A program made the position numbers and the translations under genes. Source: OLB7 sp966250335 (lineage in GTDB: Bacteria > Bacteroidota > Ignavibacteria > OLB7). Taken from it: DNA of 51,765 nucleotides. The notes beneath the pieces are model-generated. The model ran no database searches. It worked only from the letters and a program-made list of their open reading frames with translations, and was not told the origin of the DNA. This document shows positions 41,585 through 50,237 of this stretch, piece by piece (position 1 is the first letter of the stretch; every line of letters starts with the position of its first letter). The stretch lies in assembly GCA_966250335.1 (NCBI GenBank), contig CBINGZ010000042.1, positions 1 through 51,765 of the forward strand, written 5' to 3'.

Positions 41585-43027
41585 ATGCAGCTTCTTCTGA
41601 TCTCCCTGCTCTTTCTGATCGCCGAGCGGCTGATGCCGTGGCGTTCCGAACAGACGCTTCTTCGCAGAGGATCGTTCAACGACGTTCTGCACTTTCTCTT
41701 CAACGGCTATCTCTTCTATCTGGGATATGCCGTCGTCGTGGCGCAGATCTCCGCCGGGTTCACCGATCTGATCCGGGGGACCGGGGCAGCCGCGTTTCTC
41801 GATACGCGGCTGCTGACCGGGCAGCCGATGGCGCTGCAGTTCCCCGTCCTCTTCCTTGCGCAGGACCTCATGATGTGGGTCACCCACAACCTGCTCCACA
41901 GAATCCCCTTCCTCTGGTCGATCCACAAGGTCCATCACTCGATCGAGGATATGGACTGGATCGGGAACATGCGCTATCACTGGGGGGAGATCATCGTCTA
42001 CCAGCTCGTCCTCTTCGTGCCGATCACCGTGCTGGGGGCCGACTCCTCGCTCCACCTCTATATCGGAATCATCAATACCGTCATCGGCCACTTCAACCAC
42101 TCGAACATCGATGTCGATCTGGGCCGTCTGCGATATGTGTTCAATTCGCCCCGCATGCACGTCTGGCACCATGCCAGGACCGGGCCGGGACCGCTCGGCC
42201 GGAACTTCGCCATCGGCCTGAGCCTCTGGGACTGGATCTTCCGAACCGCCTACTACCCCGCGAAGGGGGAGCCGGAGCAGCCGGAGTCGCTCGGGTTCGA
42301 GGAGCAGGAGGAGTACCCCCGCTCGTTCGTCGGACAGCAGCTCTATCCCCTCTCCAGGGCATGGAAGGGGAGGAGGCTCTATGCGGTCGTTCCGCTTCTT
42401 CTGGCGCTTTCGGCGGTTGCGTCGGCGCAGCAGAAGGGGATCACGATCGACACCGCCGCCCGGAGCGTCACCTTCAGCGGGACGATCCATCCGGGACGGT
42501 TCAACGGGGCGAACTCCTCGCTGAACGATCATCACTTCATCGTCTGGAGGAAGGGAGGGGCCGCCGGGAACGCTCTCATCCTCTCCGACGCCAACGATCT
42601 CGACGTGCAGCGGGCGCTCCAGTCGCTCGGCGCCGTCGCCGGGGAGAACCTGACGCTCGACACCTGGGAGAAACGGGCCGATCTCTCGCATCGCGATCCT
42701 GACCTGGCGGTGAAGGGGAGCGGGATCGACGTGCGGGTCGCATGGGGCGGACATGCGCCGGTGGGGGCTTCCGATATACTTGTCGACAAGGGGGGGAAGG
42801 GATTCCGCTTCCGGCTCGGGGGACACGAGCGTCATATCGCAACGTGGCGATCGGGTTGCGTGGTCTGTCTGGAAAGCTGTCCCGGCGGACGGATCAGCAA
42901 CGCAGCCTACACCATGCGCGATCTCTACAACGGCAGGGCGAAGTTCACGGTGAGGAAGGAGCTTCTCCCGGCCGACGGCACCCCGGTGACGATCACGATG
43001 ACCCTAGCCCGGGGTCCCGCGAAATAA
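41585..43027 (+). CDS. Fatty acid hydroxylase/sterol desaturase fused to a YdjY-like domain
   Basis: This protein has 480 residues. Residues 1-260 are a membrane di-iron hydroxylase with the histidine boxes HNLLH (101-105), HKVHH (114-118), HFNH (169-172) and HVWHH (192-196) between hydrophobic helices. Residues 265-285 (RRLYAVVPLLLALSAVASAQ) look exactly like a signal peptide, and residues 287-480 resemble the YdjY domain (GITIDTAARSVTFSGTIHPG, then DHHFIVWRKGG and LSDANDLDVQRAL). No start codon lies between the halves, so they are one chain with a periplasmic C-terminus, unless a sequencing error joined two genes. The hydroxylase would modify a membrane lipid. The YdjY part has unknown function. 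Confidence 0.8.
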   Translation: MQLLLISLLFLIAERLMPWRSEQTLLRRGSFNDVLHFLFNGYLFYLGYAVVVAQISAGFTDLIRGTGAAAFLDTRLLTGQPMALQFPVLFLAQDLMMWVTHNLLHRIPFLWSIHKVHHSIEDMDWIGNMRYHWGEIIVYQLVLFVPITVLGADSSLHLYIGIINTVIGHFNHSNIDVDLGRLRYVFNSPRMHVWHHARTGPGPLGRNFAIGLSLWDWIFRTAYYPAKGEPEQPESLGFEEQEEYPRSFVGQQLYPLSRAWKGRRLYAVVPLLLALSAVASAQQKGITIDTAARSVTFSGTIHPGRFNGANSSLNDHHFIVWRKGGAAGNALILSDANDLDVQRALQSLGAVAGENLTLDTWEKRADLSHRDPDLAVKGSGIDVRVAWGGHAPVGASDILVDKGGKGFRFRLGGHERHIATWRSGCVVCLESCPGGRISNAAYTMRDLYNGRAKFTVRKELLPADGTPVTITMTLARGPAK

Positions 43028-43030
43028 GTC

Positions 43031-43065
43031 GACGGCGGCGGCGTTGGTGGGCCGCCGCCGTCTTT
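43031..43065 (+). terminator. Intrinsic terminator after the hydroxylase-YdjY gene
   Basis: GACGGCGGCGGC and GCCGCCGCCGTC form a 12-bp stem with an 8-base loop followed by TTT, 3 bases after the stop codon. Confidence 0.8.
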
Positions 43066-43128
43066 GCCTCTCATGTGGTGGATATGGTATCGCTCGACGC
43101 CTCTCTCCGACGTCGTCATCTCTCAGGC

Positions 43129-44901
43129 TTATGTCTCTTCTTCCTCCGACAGTTCACCGTGCCACAGCCGCTGCATCTCCTCGGAACCGGCGAGCAGTTC
43201 ATCGAGCGTCCCCTCGGAGTCGACCCTCCCCTCCTTGAGGACGATGATATGATCGGCGCGCTGAAGCGCGGCGCGGCGGTGCGAGACGACCAGGCAGGTG
43301 GCGCCGCGCCGTTCGAACAGCTGTTCCCACAGGCGTTTCTCGGTCTCCACATCGAGCGCGCTGGAGAGGTCGTCGAAGATGAGGAGCTCGGGGTCGTGAA
43401 CGAACATGCGGGCCGCGGCGGTCCGCTGCATCTGGCCGCCGGAGAGCTTCACGCCGCGCGGGCCGACCATCGTTTCCATCCCCGACTCCAGGGCCGATAT
43501 ATCGCGATCGAGGACCGCGAGCCGTATCGCGTTGTGGAGTTCCGGTTCCCCCACCGACTGCCCCATCACCACGTTGTCGCGCAGTGAATCGCTGAAGAGC
43601 CGGGGGACCTGCGGCGTGTAGGCGGTCCTTGGGGGGACCAGATACGACGCGGGGTCGGTGACCGGCCTGCTGTTCCAGCGGATCTCTCCGGCATCCTTCG
43701 GCAGCAGTCCCAGCAGCACACGGAGCAGGGTCGATTTCCCCGATCCGATACGTCCGGTGATCACCGTGAACGACCCCTTCTTCAGCCGGAAGTCGATCTC
43801 GTCGATACCGCGTCCGGTGGTCGGATAGTGATAGGTCAGACCCTCCACCTCCAGCGCGGTAAACCTGTGCAGGGTGCCTCGGGTGATCTTCGGGACCTCG
43901 GGGAGATCCCCCTCGGTGTAGACCGGCGCGTGCTGCACCAGCGCTCCCTCCGGGGCTCCGTTCAGCAGCCCCGCCATCCGCTCCACCGAAACGCTCGCGC
44001 GACGATATTCCGCCAGCATGGTGCCGAAGAAGCTCATGCTGCGGGTGATCCGCTGCAGGAAGAAGATGAACATCGCGAAGTCGCCGATGTTGAAATTCCC
44101 CTCTCCGATCGAGGTTGCGGCCATCAGCAGGATGATGCCGGTTCCCACATTCACCATGTTGGCGCTGATCGACCTGAGGAGTTCCCGGAAGAGGGTATCC
44201 TTCAGCCCCGCCACGCGCCGTGTCTCGTTGAGCGTTCCGAACTGCCGCAGCACATCCTGTTCGGCCGAGGCGACCTTCACCGCCTGCACGGAGCCGAACA
44301 TCTCGCCGATGAACGAGGTCACCTTCCCGGTCGCCTCGCGGCTCGCTCTCCGATATTTCCTGATCCTTGCCCCCATCTTGTAGGTCGTGAACGATATCGC
44401 GACCAGGGGGAGGAAGACGACGGCCGTGATGAGGGGATCGATCCCCGCCATGATAATCAGGGCGATCAGCGCATAGAGCGCGAAGCCGGTGAAATCGGTG
44501 CACGACTCGATGAACTGAAGCAGGTCATCCACGTCGTCGCGGAAGCGGTTCACCGCCTCGCCGGTGGTATCCGGCAGGGTCCGGTGCCCCGGTCCCCCCA
44601 CCAGCCACTCCAGCATGTTCCTCCGGAGCAGGCATTCCAGCGTGAAGAGAAATCTCGTCCACGCCCGGACGCCGCCGGCGAAGATGAACATCCGGCCGCC
44701 GGTGGTCGCCAGGAGGAACGCCAGCAGCGTCCACTCGTTCAGTCCCGCCTGCGCGCCGTCGGAGAGGGTGTTGAAGATCTCCCGCATGATCAGCCCCAGC
44801 AGGACCGGGATGCTGTGGAACATCCCCCACGCCGCGCAGTTGAGAGCGAAGAGGCCGGGACGATACCGGATCAGTCTTGCGATATAATGGAACGTTTTCA
44901 T
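43129..44901 (-). CDS. ABC exporter half-transporter, degenerate Walker B subunit
   Basis: This 590-residue protein has six predicted membrane helices (residues 1-310) and an ABC domain with Walker A GRIGSGKSTLLR, canonical signature LSGGQMQRTA and Walker B LLIFDDLSSALD. The catalytic Glu after Walker B is replaced by Asp, while the H-loop His is kept (VVSHRR). Its ATG overlaps the stop of the upstream half-transporter as ATGA. A degenerate Walker B in one subunit and a degenerate signature in the other is the hallmark of heterodimeric type IV exporters such as TM287/288. Drug, lipid or peptide export is possible. Substrate unknown. Confidence 0.88.
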   Translation of the reverse strand: MKTFHYIARLIRYRPGLFALNCAAWGMFHSIPVLLGLIMREIFNTLSDGAQAGLNEWTLLAFLLATTGGRMFIFAGGVRAWTRFLFTLECLLRRNMLEWLVGGPGHRTLPDTTGEAVNRFRDDVDDLLQFIESCTDFTGFALYALIALIIMAGIDPLITAVVFLPLVAISFTTYKMGARIRKYRRASREATGKVTSFIGEMFGSVQAVKVASAEQDVLRQFGTLNETRRVAGLKDTLFRELLRSISANMVNVGTGIILLMAATSIGEGNFNIGDFAMFIFFLQRITRSMSFFGTMLAEYRRASVSVERMAGLLNGAPEGALVQHAPVYTEGDLPEVPKITRGTLHRFTALEVEGLTYHYPTTGRGIDEIDFRLKKGSFTVITGRIGSGKSTLLRVLLGLLPKDAGEIRWNSRPVTDPASYLVPPRTAYTPQVPRLFSDSLRDNVVMGQSVGEPELHNAIRLAVLDRDISALESGMETMVGPRGVKLSGGQMQRTAAARMFVHDPELLIFDDLSSALDVETEKRLWEQLFERRGATCLVVSHRRAALQRADHIIVLKEGRVDSEGTLDELLAGSEEMQRLWHGELSEEEET

Positions 44902-46643
44902 GCCAGCTCCTTCTCCAGACCGGTCTGGAGCAGTTCGTAGAATCGTGACGACGTATCGTTCTCCAGCATCTCTCTGTCGCCGTGCTCACGTATCGTACCA
45001 TGATCCAGGATCATGATCTCGTCGGCGCGCGCCACCGTCGAGAGGCGGTGGGCGATGATGATGGCTGTTCTGCCCCGCAGCAGTCTGTCGACCGCCTGTT
45101 CCAGCAATCGTTCCGTGGCGCGATCCATACGGGACGACGGTTCGTCCAGGATGATGAGCCCGGGGTTCTTCAGGAAGACCCGTGTGAACGCCAGGAGCTG
45201 CGCCTCTCCGGCGGAGAGCCCTCCGCCACCGGCGCCGAACTCGGTATCGAGGCCGTTCGGCATCGACTCGTACCACTCGCGGACCCCGAGCTCGTCGATC
45301 ACCGCCATGATCCTTTCGTCCGGAATGGAGCGGTCGAAGAAGGTGAGATTATCGCGCAGCGATGCGTGAAACAGCTGCACCTCCTGTGTCACCATTCCGA
45401 TATGTCTGCGAAGTTCCGACATCTTCATCTGTCGCGTGTCGATATTCCCCACGCGAACCGAGCCGTGGCTGGGATCGTAGAGCCGGAAGAGGAGCCGGGT
45501 CATCGTCGACTTGCCGCTTCCGGTCCTGCCGAGCAGTCCCAGCACGGTTCCGGGCGCGATCGAGAAGGAGAGTTCGCGCAGCACCGTTCCCTTGGCGCCG
45601 TAGGCGAACGTGACCTCGTCGAAGTCGACGCCGAGGGGACCGGAGGGGATGTCGGCTCCGGGGCCGTCGACCATCGAACTCTTCTCGCGCAGCAGAGCTT
45701 CCACGCGGCCGATGCTGGCGCTCGCCTTCTGCAGTTCCTGCATCTGCTGGGTGATCTGCTCCAGCGGGTGCTGGAGGATCTCCGTGTACTGGAAGAAGAG
45801 GTAGACGGTGCCGATCGTCACCAGTCCGGCCTGGAAGAGGTAGATCCCCATGCCGAGCGCCAGCGCGTCGCCGACGGCGAAGAGGGTCATGATCCAGATC
45901 CATATCGTGGAGCGCATGATCCAGGCGCGGCGGCCGGTGCGGTAGTGATCTCTCATCACCTGATAGAACCGGCGCATCGTGTAGCCGCCGCCGCCGTTGG
46001 CGCGGATATCGTCCAGCCCCACCAGCCTCTCCTCCAGAAATCCGTACATGGAGGCGCTCGCCTCACGCTCCTCGGTCGTCGACTCCACCGCATGATGCCG
46101 CAGGCGGTTCAGTATGAGAAAGGAGAGAAGGGCGAAGAGGGAGAGGACGAGTCCCACGCGCCAGTCCTCGCCGAGGAGGATGACGAGGGCGCCGGTCATC
46201 ACGAAGGCGCTCCCCACGATATTCACCATGAACGTGGAGAAGAAGTTGGCGAGCGCGGTGACGTCGCCGTCGATCCGTTCAATCATTATTCCCGGCGTCC
46301 GTTCGTTGTGGAACGACATATCGAGCGTCAGGCAGTGATCGGCCAGATCGTGGCGGATGGCGTTCGTCGCGCGCCATCCGATATCGGCGCCGACGTACGT
46401 GGCGCCGGCGGAGAGCAACTGATTGGCAAGACTGGCTCCCAGAAAGAGAAACGCCGAGCTCAGCAGCGAGCCCCCTTCCCCTCCGGCGAGCGCCAGATCT
46501 ATGAACCCGCGGAGTATCTGCGGGTTGACAAGCTGAAGCGCAATGCTTCCGAACAGCAGCGCCGTCAGCAGCATCACTTTGGGCCATTGCGGACGGAGAT
46601 AGGTCGTCAGCAATGTCCCGTATCTGCGTAACGGGACCTTCAT
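44898..46643 (-). CDS. ABC exporter half-transporter, degenerate signature subunit
   Basis: This 581-residue protein starts at ATG 46643, with GAGGAG about 12 bases upstream. A GTG at 46676 is an alternative. It has six membrane helices, the YxxF-type coupling regions, and an ABC domain with Walker A GRTGSGKST, Walker B LIILDEPSS with the normal Glu, and H-loop AHRLSTV. The signature is LSAGEAQ instead of LSGGQ. It therefore supplies the active Walker site and the defective signature of the heterodimer formed with the next gene. No peptidase C39 domain is present, so it is not a leader-cleaving bacteriocin exporter. Confidence 0.88.
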   Translation of the reverse strand: MKVPLRRYGTLLTTYLRPQWPKVMLLTALLFGSIALQLVNPQILRGFIDLALAGGEGGSLLSSAFLFLGASLANQLLSAGATYVGADIGWRATNAIRHDLADHCLTLDMSFHNERTPGIMIERIDGDVTALANFFSTFMVNIVGSAFVMTGALVILLGEDWRVGLVLSLFALLSFLILNRLRHHAVESTTEEREASASMYGFLEERLVGLDDIRANGGGGYTMRRFYQVMRDHYRTGRRAWIMRSTIWIWIMTLFAVGDALALGMGIYLFQAGLVTIGTVYLFFQYTEILQHPLEQITQQMQELQKASASIGRVEALLREKSSMVDGPGADIPSGPLGVDFDEVTFAYGAKGTVLRELSFSIAPGTVLGLLGRTGSGKSTMTRLLFRLYDPSHGSVRVGNIDTRQMKMSELRRHIGMVTQEVQLFHASLRDNLTFFDRSIPDERIMAVIDELGVREWYESMPNGLDTEFGAGGGGLSAGEAQLLAFTRVFLKNPGLIILDEPSSRMDRATERLLEQAVDRLLRGRTAIIIAHRLSTVARADEIMILDHGTIREHGDREMLENDTSSRFYELLQTGLEKELA

Positions 46644-47520
46644 GTGGTAAATATTCTCCTCGGGAATCACGGACACGATAAACGCGCGGCGACTCCGCCT
46701 GTATTCATGGACGAGATACGACGGCGACCTCCGTGTGCGACATGCGCCACGGCAAAAGAATCCGATGGAAAATCGTGCTGAAAGGGTGGAGGCTACAGCC
46801 CTGCGCGGTTACGAAAAAGCCGCGGACCCTTTCGGTTTCCACGGCGTGTTCTTCTGCTGATATCCCTTCCCGTTTGGAGAAGGCAGTGAACAAGCCGTGG
46901 CATGCGGTGAGTAACCCACAGCTCGTTCAATCTTGATTACGTTGGAGATAATCAGGAATTCAAACGCGAGCTGACGGGTACCCTGCGACGACGATAAACT
47001 TTCCGTCGAGACCGGTAAGGATAAGGCGTGTTGCGATTAACATGATGCGTGCTCCGGTTTCAGGTTGATAGTGCGCGTGAATTCGTGAGGCGCAAAAGAA
47101 CAAAAATCCCGCGCGAAATTCAAATGAAAATTTTGAAATCATATTTTCGATGAAATTCCTTTCGGAAGGATCGCCGTGATCTTCGTTCACGTTCCCCGTG
47201 ATGAGGGAGCACGAACGCGGTTTTTCCGGGAAGGAAACCGATCGCGCGGGGAAGCTCCGTCACGGTTCGGCGGCGGGTCCGGGAGCCGGCGCGACGATTT
47301 TTTTGATCCCCTCCTTCATCCCCATACCCGGCAGGGAGCGCCGGAGGGGAACGCCCCGATGAACGGACCCGGATCACGGGCCGACGGACCTTCCGCGGAG
47401 CGTTTTACGAAGCGGGCGGGCGGGGGCTTTTCGGATCGACGGATTTTAGTATACTGATGCCGCCGGGGGATAGAGGTAGCAGGACCCGGCGCCCCTCGTT
47501 CACAGTCGATCTGCAATCAC
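46644..47520. other. 877-base intergenic region before glgA
   Basis: No gene or known RNA was recognised on either strand. The stretch 47090-47160 is strikingly AT-rich for this genome (runs of AAAATT and ATATTTTCG) and could hold promoters in either direction. TATACT near 47450 might be a minus-ten element for glgA. Short open frames at 46733-46936 (plus) and 46960-47190 (minus) lack ribosome binding sites and familiar sequence. The region is large for this gene-dense window and may hide a structured RNA. Confidence 0.35.
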
Positions 47521-48978
47521 ATGCGCGATGTCAGAGTCTGCTTCGTGTCGTCGGAGGTCGTTCCGTTCGCAAAGACGGGAGGACTGGCCGACGTATCGGG
47601 CGCGCTTCCGAAGTACCTGGCGGCAAACGGATGCGAGGTCCGCGTCTTCATGCCGCTCTATTCCAGTATCGATCTCTCGCGATATACCGCATATCGCGTC
47701 GACTTCCTCCAGAACATCTCGATCCGCTTCGGCACCCGCGACCTGACCTTCTCCGTCCTCACGGCCGATCTTCCCCATTCGAACGCCGCCGTCTACTTCA
47801 TCGACGCGCCGTCGATGTTCCATCGCGGATCGATCTACACCGATGACCGCGACGAACACCTTCGCTTCGCCGTCTTCTCCCGCGCCGTCATCGAAAGCTG
47901 TCAGCGGATGGGATGGTCGCCGGACGTCATGCACTGCAACGACTGGCAATCCTCCCTTATCCCTCTCTATCTGAAGCGTGTCTACAACTGGGATCGCCTC
48001 TTCGCCCCCACGCGGACCGTTCTCACGATCCATAATATCGGATACCAGGGGATCTTCCCCTCCTCGGCGCTTCGCGATATCGGCCTGGATGGGGCGAAGG
48101 ATATGGTGGAGGGGGAGGACCTGCGGCGCGGGATCGTGAACGCCCTCAAGACCGGGATCATCCATGCCGACCTTGTCACGACCGTCAGTGAAACGTACGC
48201 GCGGGAGATTCAGACGAGCGACGGGGGAGCGGGACTGGAGGGATATCTGCGCGCGCGCGCCGGATCGCTGGTCGGGATCGTCAACGGCGTCGATTACAAC
48301 GAGTGGAGTCCCGAGAAGGATTCTCATATCCCGTTCCGATACTCATCGGGCGATCTTTCAGGAAAGGAGCTGGACAAGGTCAATCTGCATGAGCGGCTGA
48401 ACCTGGTCTACGATCCGTCGGCGCCGCTGGTCGGGATCGTGTCACGGCTGACGGGGCAGAAGGGGTTCGATCTCTGTTTCGACACGCTCGATCTGGTTCT
48501 GAGCAGAAGGAACGCCCGGTTCGCGATCCTTGGGAGCGGCGAGGAGAAGTACGAACGGTTCTTCGCCGAACTGCAGGGACGGTATCCGGGGCGGGTCTGC
48601 TTCTACCGGGGGTTCAGCACGGAACTGGCGCATCTGATCGAGGCGGGGAGCGACATCTTTCTGATGCCCTCGCTCTACGAGCCGTGCGGCCTGAACCAGA
48701 TCTACAGTCTGAAGTACGGGACGGTCCCGATCGTCCGTAGAACGGGGGGACTGGCCGACACCGTCGAGCAGTTCGACGTGGGAACCGGAAGGGGGACCGG
48801 GTTTGTTTTTGAGCGTTTTACGAAGCAGGAGATGTACTGGGCGATCGAGTTCGCGCTCCATACATATCGGAATAGACAGGTATGGCGCCGGATCATGCTG
48901 AACGCGATGAGCATGAACTTCTCCTGGGAGGCACAGGTGCGGAAGTATATATCGGTCTACGCGCGGCTCCTCTCGTAG
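47521..48978 (+). CDS. glgA: Glycogen synthase (ADP-glucose, GT5)
   Basis: This 485-residue protein has the substrate-binding KTGGLADV motif (residues 17-24), the SETYAREI segment, GIVNGVDYNEW, GIVSRLTGQKG and the C-terminal nucleotide-binding region MPSLYEPCGLNQIYSLKYG followed by RRTGGLADTV. These are the landmarks of GlgA-type glycogen/starch synthases, which extend alpha-1,4-glucan from ADP-glucose in the cytoplasm. The length is normal. The start at ATG 47521 precedes the first strand VRVCFVSSEVVPFA directly. The esterase with a carbohydrate-associated E-set domain lies 29 bases downstream, probably in the same transcript. Confidence 0.93.
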   Translation: MRDVRVCFVSSEVVPFAKTGGLADVSGALPKYLAANGCEVRVFMPLYSSIDLSRYTAYRVDFLQNISIRFGTRDLTFSVLTADLPHSNAAVYFIDAPSMFHRGSIYTDDRDEHLRFAVFSRAVIESCQRMGWSPDVMHCNDWQSSLIPLYLKRVYNWDRLFAPTRTVLTIHNIGYQGIFPSSALRDIGLDGAKDMVEGEDLRRGIVNALKTGIIHADLVTTVSETYAREIQTSDGGAGLEGYLRARAGSLVGIVNGVDYNEWSPEKDSHIPFRYSSGDLSGKELDKVNLHERLNLVYDPSAPLVGIVSRLTGQKGFDLCFDTLDLVLSRRNARFAILGSGEEKYERFFAELQGRYPGRVCFYRGFSTELAHLIEAGSDIFLMPSLYEPCGLNQIYSLKYGTVPIVRRTGGLADTVEQFDVGTGRGTGFVFERFTKQEMYWAIEFALHTYRNRQVWRRIMLNAMSMNFSWEAQVRKYISVYARLLS

Positions 48979-49007
48979 CGCGCAGACCCGTCACGAGCAG
49001 ATTTCAG

Positions 49008-50138
49008 ATGAATCCTAACACGACAGAGCTGGAAAAACGTCTTCTCCGTCTGACCGAGATCGATCCGGAGGAGCGGAACGCGCGCGCCGAAGAACTGCTT
49101 CGGGAGATGCGGGGAACGACGGGGCTCCCGTTCGTCGTCGGCGACCGGGCCTACTTCCTCTATCACGGCAACGCCGGGGAGGTGGCGCTGGCGGGCGACT
49201 GGACCTTCTGGCAGGTCGCCTCTCCCTTCGCCAGGGTGGAGGGGACCGATCTCTTCCATACGGTCCTGGAGTTTCCGGAGACTGCGCGGCTCCAGTACAA
49301 GCTGGTGGTCGACGGACGGTGGATACTCGATCCGCACAACGAGAGGTACGCCGAGGAGGGCTTCGGCGTCAACTCCGAGTTCTGGATGTCGGGCTACCGC
49401 GACGTCTCCTATCTGACGCCGAAGCCGGGGGCCGCATCACGCGGCACGATCAAAGAGTATCGTATCGAGAGCGAACTGCTCGGCGAGACGCGTGCGTTCT
49501 TCCTTTATACTCCCTCCGGAGCCGCTCCCGCCGACGGGTTTCCGCTCCTGATCGTCCACGACGGCGAGGAGGCGATACGGATCGGCAGGTTCCCGACGAT
49601 TCTCGACAACCTGACGTCGATGGCGTCGATCGAGCCGTGCTGCGCGCTCTTTCTCCCTCCGAGGTTCCGGAACGCCGAATACGCGTCGAACAGACTCTAT
49701 GCCCGTTACTGCATTGAGGAAGCGATTCCCTTTGCGATAGAAACATGGAAGGCGCAGGGGATCGAGATCTCCCCGGCGCCGCACGACAGGTGCGTGCTCG
49801 GCGCGTCGCTCGGGGGGCTGCTTGCCACCGAGATGTCGCTTGCCGCGCCGGAGGTGATCGGCGCCGTGATCGCGCAGTCCCCCGCCTACTGGGTGAACAA
49901 GGGGGCGATATTTCAGGGGAAGTCCCTGAAGCGCGCCGGGGACGTGCGTGTGGTGCTCCAGACCGGCACCATCTGCGACGCCCGCGAGCTTACGAGGATC
50001 ATGTACGGCAGACTTCAGGAGCGCGGCGCCGCAGTGCGATATTTCGAATACCAGCAGGGGCACACCTGGGGCAACTGGCGCTCCAATCTGGCCGAGGCGG
50101 TCTTCGCCTGGAACGATCTGCGGGCCTCGGCCTCATGA
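49008..50138 (+). CDS. Esterase of the Fes/IroE type with N-terminal E-set (CBM48-like) domain
   Basis: This 376-residue protein starts at ATG 49008. Residues 45-135 form an early-set/CBM48-like beta domain (GNAGEVALAGDWTFWQ, LQYKLVVDGRWILDPHNE). Residues 150-376 are an alpha/beta-hydrolase of the enterochelin-esterase-like family (FFLYTPSGAAPADGFPLLIV, DGEEA). The nucleophile lies in GASLGG and the likely His in QQGHTWGNW. No signal peptide is seen. E-set plus esterase D/Fes is a known combination. Here it follows glgA closely and may act on a glucan ester or related metabolite. Substrate is not determinable. A terminator follows at once. Confidence 0.8.
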   Translation: MNPNTTELEKRLLRLTEIDPEERNARAEELLREMRGTTGLPFVVGDRAYFLYHGNAGEVALAGDWTFWQVASPFARVEGTDLFHTVLEFPETARLQYKLVVDGRWILDPHNERYAEEGFGVNSEFWMSGYRDVSYLTPKPGAASRGTIKEYRIESELLGETRAFFLYTPSGAAPADGFPLLIVHDGEEAIRIGRFPTILDNLTSMASIEPCCALFLPPRFRNAEYASNRLYARYCIEEAIPFAIETWKAQGIEISPAPHDRCVLGASLGGLLATEMSLAAPEVIGAVIAQSPAYWVNKGAIFQGKSLKRAGDVRVVLQTGTICDARELTRIMYGRLQERGAAVRYFEYQQGHTWGNWRSNLAEAVFAWNDLRASAS

Positions 50139-50155
50139 GGCCCCGCGGGCCTTTT
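50138..50155 (+). terminator. Short intrinsic terminator after the esterase gene
   Basis: AGGCCC-cgc-GGGCCT overlaps the last base of the stop codon and is followed by TTT. Confidence 0.6.
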
Positions 50156-50237
50156 CATCTCCCGTCGGAAACAACAACTCAGCAACCCGGAACAACGGCC
50201 GCGTCACGATCGGGGCGCGGCACTGGAAGGTATCATC

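Noticed and set aside
46733..46936. 67-residue open frame upstream of glgA
   Set aside because: No ribosome binding site, no familiar sequence, and an overlapping frame of similar length on the other strand.
46644..47170. tmRNA, RNase P RNA or SRP RNA in the large intergenic region
   Set aside because: I looked for their conserved cores and saw none; no decision is possible without covariance models.
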